NCBI GenBank assembly: GCA_032158295.1
Contig: CM063259.1
Location: forward strand, 12,743,564-12,807,563
Reading direction: 5' to 3'
Source of the DNA: Pycnopodia helianthoides
Taxonomy: Eukaryota; Echinodermata; Asteroidea; Forcipulatida; Asteriidae
DNA length: 64,000 nt
Every line of letters starts with the position of its first letter. Within the stretch, counting starts at the first letter, position 1. Both the position numbers and the translations under genes were made by a program. Positions 1 through 10,800 of this stretch are shown one piece after another. Under the pieces are notes generated by a model that ran no database searches, was not told the origin of the DNA, and worked only from the letters and a program-made list of their open reading frames with translations.

Positions 1-376
1 ACCCGAGTGGGAACCCATTGCCACCCGAGTGGGAACCTGCTGCCACCCGAGTGGGAACCCATTGCCACCCGAGTGGGAACCCATTGCCACCCGAGTGGGA
101 ACCCATTGCCACCCGAGTTGGAACCCATTGCCACCCGAGTGGGAACCCATTGCCACCCGAGTGGGAACCCATTGCCACCCGAGTGGGAACCTGCTGCCAC
201 CCGAGTGGGAACCCATTGCCACCCGAGTGGGAACCTGCTGCCACCCGAGTGGGAACCCATTGCCACCCGAGTGGGAACCCATTGCCACCCGAGTGGGAAC
301 CTGCTGCCACCCGAGTGGGAACCCATTGCCACCCGAGTGGGCACCCATTGCCACCCGAGTGGGCACACATTGCCAC
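1..376. repeat. 22-bp minisatellite
   Basis: About 17 head-to-tail copies of a 22-bp unit (acccgagtgggaacccattg plus cc) run from the window edge to about 376. Two main variants alternate: ...cccattgcc and ...cctgctgcc. Single changes include gttgg for gtggg near 118, and gggcacc in the last copies. Because 22 is not a multiple of 3 and the unit lacks stop codons, all three forward frames are open through the array. The array probably continues left of the window. Confidence 0.97.
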
Positions 377-522
377 CATATGGCCCCTTCTCATTGACGT
401 CAAATTTCTATTGCAACAAAGGAGAGCCTAATTCCAGATCCATTACCACCCGTCTGGGAACCAGTGATTTTCTCTTTGGGGAAAAAAAGGATTCCAATCT
501 GGGTAATAGTGTATCCCAAGTG

Positions 523-655
523 AGGCTGTGTCCGAATTGATGGCTGCTTCAGTGGCTATGGCTGGATCACTGCAAAGGGCCTGTTCTTCAGTGTTCTTCG
601 CTAGAGCCAACAGCCATAGCCTTAGCCGTAGTCGCTTGATTCAAACCACAGCCTG
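523..655. mobile_element. Foldback MITE, GCTATGGC type
   Basis: Inverted ends aggctgtgtccgaatt and (reverse-complemented) aggctgtggtttgaat enclose complementary arms rich in ggctatggct and agccatagcc. It is non-coding. Relatives lie at 4429-4558, 7612-7714, 7724-7862 and 27947-28262, with a fragment near 39842-39956. Confidence 0.75.
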
Positions 656-844
656 AGATACATCTGCCATCTGCATGAAATTGACCCAGTGGGCAAATGT
701 AACTCAAACATGGCTTGTCTTGGCCAAAAGAGGGCAGTGTTCATATTTAATGGTGACGGCAGTATTAAGAATGCCAAGTCCACTGCGAACATTTGATTTG
801 TTGCACTCAAAATGTCCAGGGTGAAAGCTTGAATAATGTCATGT

Positions 845-1135
845 AGTTAGCATTGCAGGCTGGCATGGTTTATCTATCATTTAAAACCAGAGAGGATGAT
901 ATTGAATGTGTCAGATAGTAGGAGGGTTGACTGTACATTAACCACATTATATATAATTGCAGGCTGGTACAGGTTATCATTCAAGACCACAGTGGATGAT
1001 ATGGAATGGACAGACAGTAGGAGGGTTGACTTTCTACTGTGTAGATGCATTCACCCAAAAATTAAGCATAGTTTATAAGTCAAAACCACAGTAGATGATA
1101 TTGAATGGTCAAACAGTAGGAGGGTTAATTTGTTG
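845..1135 (+). repeat. AGGAGGGTT-type tandem repeat, three units
   Basis: Three imperfect units of roughly 95-110 bp contain the successive landmarks gcaggctgg, ttatc-attcaa-accac, gtggatgatattgaatgg, cagacagtaggagggtt and gtagatgcattcacc. The same unit recurs at 25005-25180, 33825-34170 and 34900-35105, always on the plus strand. It has no coding signal. Confidence 0.85.
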
Positions 1136-1186
1136 TACCTTCTTTTTGTCTTGTTGATTGATACAGATGTTTGTTTCTTTCACCAG

Positions 1187-1275
1187 CCTCTGCCACAACG
1201 TTGATCAACATCAAGAACGCTAGGAAACACTTTGAGAAGCTGGAGAGAGTAACGGACAGTCCCATGGTCACCTAA
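1187..1275 (+). CDS. Probable terminal exon of an unidentified convergent gene
   Basis: A polypyrimidine tract (tttgtttctttcaccag) ends at 1186. It is followed by the only open frame of the three, which enters with two bases of a split codon and runs 28 codons to TAA at 1273-1275. The encoded C-terminus starts SATTLINIKNARKHFEKLE and ends RVTDSPMVT. It is basic and looks helical. It is written in ordinary coding-like codons, unlike the surrounding AT-rich repeats. I do not recognise the protein. The gene would enter from left of the window and converge on the glypican gene. The evidence is the splice acceptor plus coding character only, so a chance match remains possible. Confidence 0.5.
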
Positions 1276-1585
1276 GCTGACCTACACGCAAACTACGCGT
1301 TCTTATATCTCACCCTAAAACTAAATAGAAAAAGGTTAGTTTTTGTTGCATAGGGTGAATTCTGTATGCACATGCTCAATAGTGTCACTATTTGAACATA
1401 CAGTTAACGTTGGTTTATGACCACTTTTTATAAAGTAGCTCAGCAGGATAATGTACTAAGCTACTTAGCAGGTTTTTTGGTGGTTACCAACTTCCCTTGA
1501 ATGATTTAGTAGGATCCTTAATAATGCTTGCAAAATGCAACACCATTTGGCGACTCGACACCAAAGCTGCTTAATTCCGATTCTG

Positions 1586-1766
1586 GGGCCCAATTGCAAT
1601 AGAAAATAGTATATAACAAATTTCTGCTGAGCAAAAAAGGGCAGGATACCAGTCACAGATTGTACATGTGAAATGCCATTTTGGCTGGTTGACTTATTCT
1701 GGTAAGCATAATTTGATTATGCTTAGCTGCTTTTAGTGCTTAAGCAGCTCTATGAAATTGGGCCCA
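1586..1766. mobile_element. GGGCCCAATT-family MITE
   Basis: Terminal inverted repeats gggcccaatt and aattgggccc enclose a body with gctgagcaaaaa, ccagtcacagattgtacatg, ggctggttgacttattctgg and cttaagcagctctatgaaatt. A better-preserved copy is at 28011-28202, and a degenerate one at about 11060-11200. Confidence 0.75.
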
Positions 1767-1854
1767 GGTTGTTTGTCATGTACAGTGTATACCATAATCA
1801 GTCTCGGTCAGTTGGACTAATCCATTTTTTTGCCCTGTGCATATGTCCTGGGTA

Positions 1855-1984
1855 CGATTTCACAAAACTCTTCCTAACTTAGGACTAGTCCTAGGCAATG
1901 CTAAGAGATAGGACTAGTCTTAAGTTATGACCAGTTACTGGTCCTAACTTCAGATAAGACTAGTCTTATCTCTTTGTGAAATCG
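1855..1984. mobile_element. Foldback MITE with GATTTCAC ends, 130 bp
   Basis: The ends cgatttcacaaa and tttgtgaaatcg are perfect inverted repeats. The interior is palindromic, with several cttaggactagtcct and agactagtctta motifs. The same termini occur on unrelated interiors at 5558-5691, 14851-15000 and 53239-54195. Confidence 0.8.
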
Positions 1985-2173
1985 GCCCCCTGCACCAGCT
2001 TTTTCTGCCATCCCTGGGACGCATATACGCCCATGTACAGGCGCGGAATTTTCGTCTTCAAGAGAGGGCAAGGCCATTTTCATTGTTTTCAAAGGGCACT
2101 TCCATTTAATATTTACTTCATACTACTCTTCTGGAAATATAACATATACATGTATATTGAATGATACATGGAT

Positions 2174-2427
2174 AAGTGCACAGCCACAATCATGGGTACA
2201 CTTTTTGTTACAAAGACACCAAATGAACGACACATAAATATTGAATAACTCTTTGCAGATCTTGTTTTCGACAAACGCAAGTACTTTCTACTCTTCATTC
2301 ACACACCGCTGGTTAATCAATTTACAAAAAAACATTGAAATAACTGTTACATCACTGGTTTTCAAAGTGTTGTTCATAACATGGTCACGAAAAAAATGTG
2401 TACCCATGATTGTGGCTGTGCACATAA
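2174..2427. repeat. Long inverted repeat with about 32-bp arms
   Basis: Arm 2174-2205 (gtgcacagccacaatcatgg core) recurs as its reverse complement at 2396-2427 with one or two differences, separated by about 190 bp. It is probably a foldback element. Confidence 0.8.
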
Positions 2428-2735
2428 GCAAAATAGTAAGTACAGAAATTGTGCCGGCCGGAAGTCCAGGCTCTTGGGCTCTTTTGTAAACATGCGGTGT
2501 CACAGGTTACATGGTCTTTAAAGTCAAACAAAACATGCAAGTTGGACTTTGATGGGCTAGGTGGTAAGGGTGTTAATACCATACTAAGGTGCTGTGGCAA
2601 GACCCTGAGTAGTTCCCACCATAACCAAGATTCAGGTCCTCACATAAGCTACTCCTCATTAAAAATAAACAGGATGATTCTGTCACAATTTAGAAAGAGA
2701 TATTTCCAAGGCGAGTGTCACGCATAGAATAAATA

Positions 2736-3902
2736 CTTAGCCAGGGAAGATGTAGTTATGCAAATTGATGGGGGAATTGTTAAAGCACCTGTAGTCGTAC
2801 GAGACTTATGTTTGCATCTCAAAAAGTATATCTTGAAAATATAGATCTGGGTTTATAACGACTTCAGGTCGGTATTCCAAAATCGTTACCGTGCCTCTTC
2901 GCGGTATAATTTTTCGGAACTTTCAAGGGTATATATATATATATTTTTGAGAATATCGTTGTCACAATGAACCCCGACTAAATGAATTAAAGACGACCGA
3001 TGTTCTCATAAAATGCACTGGTGTTTTTGCGTTCGGAATGGCTTACCATGAATAGGCACGAACTTGGGCCAGAAAACACGGCTGATGATCGGCCATGGTA
3101 AGCCGGAATCTTTCATATTTTTAAAATAAAATTTAAAAACCGATTGTGGCAGCCTATCGATTTCAATGTAATCCTCGTTTGTACAACAAAAGGACGAAGG
3201 TCTGGAGTCGGGGATTACACAATAACCCCCCGGAAAAAGAGAGATTTTGAGCATGGATTCCAGTGCCATCTCTCTCTCACTCTTTATACAAAGGAAACGA
3301 AGGGTAGCATACGTGCACGCTACACAATGGATTGTGCAGGAGCGTGTATGCAGAGGATGAGTCAAAGTTGTCTTGAGCGTTTAAACCGGTAAAGGTTATG
3401 CGTGTCATTCAATGTGACAAGGACCTTATTAAAGTCTTTGAACAAAAAAAATGGAAATTTTCTGGGAATCAAGAAGAATATTGGAAAGAGCGTTTCTTGT
3501 TATGTTATTTTTTTAAAGGAAGAGGTGTATTATATGTTGTTTTTGGGGGAGAGAAAATAAAAAATGTTAAATAATGTACAAATCAGTTAATTTAGTTCAC
3601 GTGTTTGTTATCAGCGAGTTTGCTTACTTGGAATTCCAGGGAACGCATTTGACATGTATTAAAACATCTGTGTGTTTGAGGTTATGAACTTAGTCACAGG
3701 AAGAAAGCATGCTTTGGCCTTAGCGTTGTCCAAGGCTCTTTCCATGGGCGTGCCTGGTTGCACTTTAATGGAACCATCACAAGCTGGCCAGGCGTGCATA
3801 TGCACAAGCTGTACATCTACTAGCCCTGGTAGGACACCAGTCTCTGTTGTACTGCACTGACTCCACAGTACTTTATATGATGTACATTAACATATGAACA
3901 TA
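2736..3902. other. Intergenic stretch with no recognised feature
   Basis: AT-rich sequence containing a short TA run near 2931-2944. An open frame of 119 codons on the minus strand (3365-3006) and a shorter one on the plus strand show no family resemblance and look like chance. Nothing else was recognised. Confidence 0.5.
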
Positions 3903-4062
3903 GGCCCTTTTCGAATGCACGGCTTCGGCTCCAAAATCGGCTCAGGCTAGCTAGGCTCCCTCAGTTATTTTAACTTACGCATGCTTTGCGGTCAGGGCTT
4001 CAGACAAGAAAACTGGGCCTGAAGCTCAATCCGGAGCCGAAGCCGCGGATTCAAAAAGGGCC
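3903..4062. mobile_element. Foldback MITE, CGGCTTCGG type
   Basis: Inverted ends ggcccttttcgaat and attcaaaaagggcc, followed inward by cggcttcggctcc and ggagccgaagccg. Relatives are at about 8345-8503 and 18430-18585. Confidence 0.8.
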
Positions 4063-4428
4063 ATATACATGCGTAGCCCAGTGGACACCACCATTGCATA
4101 CAACAAGGAGTAATTTCATAACTTTGTGCACCTAATGTATAGCAAGAAAAAAAGCTTAAAATTCTCTGAATTCTAAAATTATCTTACGCCTTGCATTATG
4201 TTTTAACATTGTTTACCAGGTGTGTTTTGTTTTTCTCCCGTTCTTGCTTGTGGCTTTACAGTAAAGGAATAAGTATTGTTGTGAAACTGTCTGGTACAGT
4301 TTTCAACAATCATTATTTATTCTAATTGATGTAATTTGTTTATATTGGTGGAACATTTCAGACAAATATTTTACCTCAAAACACACTTAAGGATTTCATT
4401 AAACAAAGATAAGACTGCCTTCTAACTT

Positions 4429-4558
4429 AGGCTGTGTTCGAATTGGCGGCTATGGCTATGGCTCAGCTGGATCGCCACGCCATCATGCACTGTGAAGTAT
4501 ATGTTGTCCTTAGCAACAGTTGTAGCCATAGCTGTAGCCGGCAATTCAGATATGGCCG
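4429..4558. mobile_element. Foldback MITE, GCTATGGC type
   Basis: Begins taggctgtgttcgaattggc and ends with gtagccggcaattcagatat, then ggcc. Internal arms ggctatggctatggct and agccatagctgtagcc pair with each other. Same family as 523-655. Confidence 0.75.
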
Positions 4559-4799
4559 TTGACTTGTTTGTGTTTCAATTCTTTTGATTTTTTTTTCTTT
4601 CCAGTGAACTGGAAAAGCTGAAAACATGTGAATGTTGTAATAAAATGTAAAAAAAAACAACATGCTTTTGAAGTTTGTAAACATTGTCTTTTATTCAGTG
4701 TGTGTGTGTGTTTCAAAACTTGTCATTACCAGTAAATTATGTGACTCTGTTTACATTTAGCAAAAGACTTACAGTTGCGCAGGGACACTTCATGTTACT

Positions 4800-5055
4800 G
4801 TGGTGGCCGAGCAGTCTAGTGCACCGGACTTAAGTTCTGATGTTGTCAGAGTGTGGGTTCAGGTCCCGGTCATGGCACTTTGTGTCCTTGAGCAAGACAC
4901 CATAATTGCTTCGTCCTTCTGATGGGGACATAAAGACAGTACACTTTATCAGTAAGCGAGGAGGTTTGCCTCGATGGAACTGGCACACTGCTGGCAGCAG
5001 ATTGCACCACATCAGGTTGAAAAACCTTACAAGGTGCTAAATCATTGGGTCTCAT
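4800..5055 (+). mobile_element. tRNA-derived SINE, Leu-like head
   Basis: The start gtggccgagcagtctagtgc matches the 5' half of a class II (Leu/Ser type) tRNA with its A box. A B-box-like gtgggttcaggtcccg follows near 4852-4867, then the body motif gtgtccttgagcaagacacc and cataattgcttcgtccttct. The 3' part is degenerate. Related copies: 14168-14420 (+) and 35285-35672 (-). Confidence 0.8.
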
Positions 5056-5093
5056 AGTTCAAACATAGGTTGGCATATTCATCTTTAAACATG

Positions 5094-5459
5094 TTAAAGA
5101 CACTGGACACCTTTGGTAATTGTCAAAGACCAGTCTTCTCACTTGGTGTATCTCAACATATGCACAAAATAACAAACCTGTGAAAATTTGAACTCAATTG
5201 GTCGTCAAAGTTGCGAGATAATGGAAGAAAAAACACCCTTGTCACACGAAGTTGTGAGCTTTCAGATGCTTGAGGTCTCAAAATCAATTCAAATATTTTA
5301 CTGAGAAATTTACTTCTTTCTCAAAAACTACGTTACTTCAGAGGGAGCCGTTTCTCACAATGTTTTATACTATCAACAGCTCTCCATTGCTCATTACCAA
5401 GTAAGTTTTTATGCTAACGATTATTTTGAGTAATTACCAATAGTGTCCAGTGCCTTTAA
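5094..5459. mobile_element. TTAA-flanked MITE, CACTGGACAC family
   Basis: Ends ttaaagacactggacac and gtgtccagtgcctttaa are inverted repeats with TTAA at the outer border. The interior includes aaacctgtgaaaatttga, gttgcgagataatgg and aaaaacacccttgtcacacg. A near-identical copy in the opposite orientation is at 20319-20698; more diverged relatives are at 23122-23461 and 55844-56235. TTAA duplication suggests a piggyBac- or Kolobok-type transposase, which is an inference. Confidence 0.88.
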
Positions 5460-5499
5460 ACTAATAACCGCTTTGAGAAGCCCCTATATAAAAAGGCAC

Positions 5500-5890
5500 A
5501 TCAGGGATGAGATTTGACAAAAGTGAACAATCCTGAAAAATGGCTTGCAGGCCTGCAGCTGATTTCACAAAACTTCACGCACCTGCCTAAGTCCACTTGT
5601 GCAAGGTTTCTTTTTTTAGTGGTGCACAACTTACGCAAAAAATGTTGCGGAAGTGGGCTTACGCAGTTGCGTAGAGTTTTGTGAAATCGGCGGCTGGATT
5701 TCCCAGCACCTCCCAGAGTTGTAATTCAGGTTAACAGACTCACCAGATATACACAAACTACTGGTTTGGACACACAATGGGACTGTTTCTCTCCCCCTTT
5801 TGCAATTGCTTCACTTCTTTCAAGAAAGTTGCAATGCTCAAGGAGATTTTTAGAAGATCCTGAAATCAGGAAAACTCATGAGAAATAACA
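5500..5890 (+). repeat. Dispersed repeat interrupted by a MITE
   Basis: Landmarks catcagggatgagattt and aacaatcctgaaaaatggct lie to the left, and aattcaggttaacagactca, caaactactggtttggacac and tcaagaaagttgcaatgctc to the right. They match, in the same order, uninterrupted copies at about 31240-31530 and 36205-36460. The foldback element 5558-5691 splits this copy. Confidence 0.65.
5558..5691. mobile_element. Foldback MITE with GATTTCAC ends, 134 bp
   Basis: Inverted ends gctgatttcacaaaac and gttttgtgaaatcggc. The inner arms acgcacctgcctaagtccac and gtgggcttacgcagttgcgt are imperfectly complementary. It is inserted in the dispersed repeat 5500-5890. Confidence 0.82.
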
Positions 5891-6075
5891 AGCCTGTTAC
5901 ATACGAACCGAGTACGTGTATTGTTATTTGTAAGCAATTTTCACTGACACAGCTAGTGCAGGAACTCAGCCCTAAACCTGTACATGCAGAAAGGTGAACA
6001 CACAAGTGTAGAAATCTGCAGTAGGCCGGGCCATAAGCTTGGGCCCAGAGCATGTACAATGTATTGACTCGAATC

Positions 6076-6262
6076 ATGACATCCTCATCACAATAATCTT
6101 GGTTGTGCCTTTTTGGGAGTCATTGTGCCCGTGTGTTACACAGTGTTGTGTGCGTTTTGGCGAAGCGGCGTTTAAACGCCCAACCATATTTGTTTACATG
6201 CAATGACAGGTGCAGCAGAAAGTAGCCGCATGTGCCAATGGTGCAAGAGGTTAATACCCGTG
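6076..6262 (+). repeat. Dispersed repeat copy, CATCACAATAATCT type
   Basis: Shares tcatcacaataatct-ggttg, gtgtgttacacag-g-gt-tg, a gcg-aaacg block, tagccgcatgt and ttggtgcaagaggttaat with 38152-38333 in the same order and orientation. Non-coding and of unknown class. Confidence 0.7.
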
Positions 6263-7254
6263 CTGTGTGCATATTTGTTGCACCTAGCTTTATAAGAAAC
6301 CAACATTTTAGTGAAGAAATCTGAGCAAAACCCCCCAAATACAAAAAGGTCATCATAAACATGTTTAAAATGTATTCTTAATAAGAAATTTGTCCTATAT
6401 AACTTTTCTTTAATTTATTTAAAAAAACTGTGAATGTTCTTCAAAAAATTGACAAGAACGATGACATTCTCAATATAAAAACTTACATGAAGCTTGTCAC
6501 TTTGGCTTTAAACACAACCCCATCCTGTGAATATTCTTCAATACAATCTTGGTCTCTTTAATCAATCAATCAATCAGGGAGAGGGGGGGGAGCTAGAGGA
6601 CCAGCATCGTCAGGCAGGCTCCTTGAGACCTGTCCCCACTTTGTACGATCATGCAGCAGGTAGTTTTTTCCCCCTACCTTTCTGTCCATCATCCCTGCAT
6701 AGAAAACTCATGCAAATCAAATCCGTATCACGACAAAAATTCCTTTAAATAGAGCCTTTATTAACAGCAAGAGACAGAGAGCCTAGTGATGGCCGAGGCT
6801 TAACAATCAAAAATACTTTACAGGATGCAACATAAGAGATGATGTATTTACAAAATAAACGGATTTAAGGTAACAAAAAACGGAACCTAGTTGTTTGGTT
6901 TTGTACAAAATATCTGAATATCCTGGGGTTTATATCAGTTCCTTTTTTCGTATTTCTTTTTTTTAGGATATGTGTACTTTTTTTCAGTGAAGTTATTTTA
7001 CTTTAAAAGTTTCCTACCTTCTAGTTCTGCTCCCTTAAAACTTTATCAACCAATATCAGCCAAGGTACTAACTAGTGTATGCCTCAGCTGAAATGGTTTA
7101 AACATGATATGATATATTAAACCATACGATAAGTTAACATAACCAGATTACAAGCCTTCATCCGGTTCACATAATTTTAACAGGGCCAAATTTTACAGTT
7201 CTGCTTACCGCATAATTCTGGGCTTACACCCATTAGAATTACAGTCTCAACAAG
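6263..7254. other. Intergenic or distal 3' UTR stretch
   Basis: AT-rich sequence with a minus-strand AATAAA at 6762-6757, a G run near 6584-6590 and a TCAA repeat near 6563-6576. No gene recognised. Confidence 0.45.
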
Positions 7255-7257
7255 ACG

Positions 7258-7558
7258 CATTAGACCTTTCCATTGCAATATCACAGCCAGAGTTTTTGCC
7301 AGTCAAGGTTGGAAAACTATGGCAAAAAAACGATAGCCACTGTTTGTAACAATGTTACAGAAACATTCAAAAATACTGTTGAATTTGTTGGAAACGAAGA
7401 GTCCAATCATGGGATGTATTTTTTGTATTATTAAAAGTTTGCAGAAACGTTGAATTTGGTCACAACATCTTTTATTAACACGATTGGTCGTTTTGCTAAC
7501 ATTCGGCCAGCCATGCCAACCAGAGCAATTTGTTTATCAACAATAGAAAGGTCTTCAA
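7258..7558. mobile_element. Dispersed TIR-like element, AGACCTTTCCATTG type
   Basis: Begins tagacctttccattgcaata and ends caacaatagaaaggtct, so its ends are inverted relative to each other. The body carries gccagtcaaggttggaaaac, tgaatttgttggaaac, ccaatcatgggatgtatttt and ttttgctaacattcggcc. The whole is repeated in opposite orientation at 63626-63916. Confidence 0.8.
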
Positions 7559-7611
7559 GTGCAGAATTATGTGGTAAGCCTCGTTATTAAGCTGGGCCCA
7601 GATCTGCAAGG

Positions 7612-7862
7612 TAAGGCCCTTTCCAAATTAAGCAACTTCTGCTACGGCAACGACCACATTCAAGAATATTCCGGCCATATCGGCTACTGAAGCTATCAAT
7701 TTGGACAAGGCCTAACAATACAGTAAGGCCATATCCAAATTGGTGGTTACAGCTATGGCTACAGCTGTTGCTAAAGATGTCGCCAAGGACATCCTATACT
7801 CTAATGCACAAAGATGCGGCAATCCAGCCATAGCCATAGCCGCCAATTTGAACACGGCCTTA
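7612..7862. mobile_element. Two adjacent GCTATGGC-type foldback MITEs
   Basis: The first runs from 7612 (taaggccctttccaaatta) to 7714 (caatttggacaaggcct). The second runs from 7724 (taaggccatatccaaattgg) to 7862 (ccaatttgaacacggcctta). Both contain arms with ggctac and gccatagcc motifs. They sit 9 bp apart. Confidence 0.78.
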
Positions 7863-10800
7863 CTTACACTAGTCATCATAACCATGGTTTAGTTGTGTTT
7901 ACTAGGGTTTAATTTAATAGCTTTCAATTGGTTAATGGTTTAAACAATTCTTAAAACAGTGTGGTACGCGTACATATTTTCGATAACATCTAGGCAAATC
8001 AAATAAACAGATACAATTTTAAGGACTCTCTGATGAAGTATTAGGTGATTTTAACTGAGATTAATTTGCATATGCTAATATCTATCACTTTGCTGCATAA
8101 ATTATTAATTATGGAATAACCTGTAATTGGAGTTTTTAATTAACTCAAAAAGCTTAACAGTTTGATTATCTTTACGTACAAAATAAAATTAATACTTTGA
8201 TGATGTTTCTATGGAAACAGTCCTACATGTACTTGAGAACACTTTCAACACTCTTCCCCCTTTTCAAATGATGGTATAACCAGCAAGTTTCACTAGAGGG
8301 CGCTCACCAATTAGTCTCTCACACAAGCTTATTCATTGCGGCACCAGAGTCATTTTTCCCCCCAAACCTTTGCTTAGTCTCTGGCTCCAGCCGCCAGTTG
8401 ATGTAGAAGCACAGTGCAAAATGCATACCGCTCCAAAATTTATGATGGAGCCCAAACCGAAGCCCGAGCCCAAGCCTAGGTTTTGAAGAGGCCCTTCCAA
8501 GTTCTAAGCTTGTGGAAAAGACAACCAAGCTCTCCAATCAATTTTATTTTACCAGCATAGCTTTAAACAGCGCCCTCATGTGACCATACATGTATATACA
8601 CGAGCCTGATTACAATCTGTACAAATGCAATTCACAATTCAACTACGCCCGGTTACCACTAACACTGAACAACACTTTTTTTGTCAAGAATAAACAACCA
8701 GGAATACCAAAAAAAATAATCAAGTGTAGTAAAGCGAAAGTCATTTACATGAGTAACGAATGTGTACAACCATCTGATTTATAAAGTCATTTTTTGTTTT
8801 AGACAAAAAGAAAAGGAGTGCGGTTTATTCACTTTTTAAAAAAACAGAACAAAATCCTAATCAACTAAAATGGAATAAACACAGATCAATCACCCCCGGG
8901 CTGAGTGTCATCGAGCTTCTCAGCGGACAAATTTGCTAAGCACAGAAAAATTCACCCTAAGCAGACACCTGTCACCAGTTAAAAAAGGCCTTGTACCTTG
9001 TCTACCCTATGTTTGCACCGAAAATTAATTTAATAAAGACACATTTTCCATTTGACATGTACATGAGATTTGTTAGGCAGAGGCCAACAAACAAGCCATT
9101 TTTTTATAAGTTTGTCGTCTCATCAAACCCCTGCCACAGCGAGGCAACATGTACGATAACAGCAAGGCCCTCCTGTCTTACATCTTAAAAATTCAACTTA
9201 GAAGGTGCGACAGGTTTTTTTTTTCTTTCTTCTTTTTTTTACACACACACTTTTTTCTGAACGAGGTCTAAAATACATTAAAAATCCTTTTTCAAGTACA
9301 CATGATTTAAAACGTTACTTTTTTCTACCCTGTGAACATCCGACCACTGGCAGTTTTTATTTTTCCCGTAGTGTCTTCCCTTGCTTTAAACTCCATCCTC
9401 CCACATCCACTTTTTGTCCGTCACAAAAAAAAATTAAAGGCTTTATATTACAGTGCACAAGACAGCCGATATCTGTTCTTTCAACAAACAAAACAAAACA
9501 AAAAATTTGAATAAGTTACAAATCTAGTTTGGACTACAGCAGCTAGCTTACAAAAAAAAAAAAAAAGAGACAAAAATGAAAAAACGTAATAAAAACTTTT
9601 CCACATTTTTGTTGTAAGTAGTAAATAGTTACAAGTCATCGTGTTTTTAAAATACCAACTGTTATATCTCCGTCAGACTTTTCGCTCATCACGTTCACAC
9701 ACACTCACTTTCTCTCTCTCCGCATTCACGCTCTACTTTGACGTGGTTTTTCTGGTTTTTTGTTTTAATCTGTACATATTCACATTGTGTTAAACCATGG
9801 TGTTTCTAGCAAAAATGGTCCACATTTTTTTTAGATTTCTTTTAAGTTATACAACTTTTGGCGCAACACTCTACACAATGCATTGCAGACTACAAACACA
9901 TTTTGGTTAAGTACTAAAATTATTTGGTAAAAAGCTTACATGAGGTACATATATTTACAACTGCGAGCAGTTTTTTGACTTCACCTCTTTAAATAAAAAA
10001 AATCCAAACAAACTCTACGACGACTCTGGGGGCAATCTTTTGAAACCTCAAGATTTAAAAGTAACTTGGCCACGAATATTCAAAGGCAGTTTTTTAAAAC
10101 AAATTTTCCTTAAATAATAAAAAAGAAAAAGAAGCAAAATCTCTTCCAATTTGTTCTTTTCTCCAATTGTATGACCAATCTTATGTGATGATACCAGTCA
10201 ATATTTGCAAGGATCGGAAATTTCAGTTCATGGATACTTGTGAACACATGGATATCTGTGAATATTGAACTCAATATGGCGGGACGAATACAAAAAATGA
10301 AACCAATACAAAACAATTCTAAGACCTTTGACTATAAAATATCAGTGGCATGCATTATTGCATAGCTTCAGATTTAAAAAGAATAGTAAAGAAAAATTTC
10401 TCTGGTGTTTTTTTTTCCTCAAAAGGCAAAATTAAAAAAAAAATGTCCAATCAACAGGTTGACAAAAGATGGGTGATGTACTTTTTAAAACACTTTTCTT
10501 ACGCTAAAGTTTCTTCCAGTGCATGTGAAATGCATATTCGGAACCCTTGTGGTGGACTTTGAATGCCAATGTAAAATCATTATTGGATTTCAAATCTACA
10601 CTCATTAAATCAACGATTGAAGGCGGTCAAACCGTCCTAATTGTCAGAATGATTGTTTCTTGAACATCTGGTGGATTTTTTGCAGGTGTTTTTTTTACTA
10701 ATTTCTATTGTTTTGAGAGACTTATAAAAAAAATGTTTTTTGTCTCATAAGTACAGTTTCATTTTAACTTAAATGTATGTAAAAAATCTAGCGAGATCTA

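Larger units (their letters stand above)
1276..2735 (+). other. Possible 3' UTR of the convergent gene, with repeats
   Basis: This non-coding sequence follows the putative terminal exon. AATAAA hexamers on the plus strand occur near 2665 and at 2728-2733, and again near 3555 and 4640. It contains TIR elements at 1586-1766 and 1855-1984 and the inverted repeat 2174-2427, listed separately. The transcript end is unknown. Confidence 0.25.

Noticed and set aside
7..540. A 177-codon plus-strand ORF and two overlapping ORFs of 137 and 122 codons
   Set aside because: They translate the 22-bp minisatellite in three frames; an open frame is guaranteed by a stop-free unit.
3006..3365. 119-codon minus-strand ORF
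   Set aside because: No recognisable domain, no splice context and ordinary AT-rich surroundings; likely chance.
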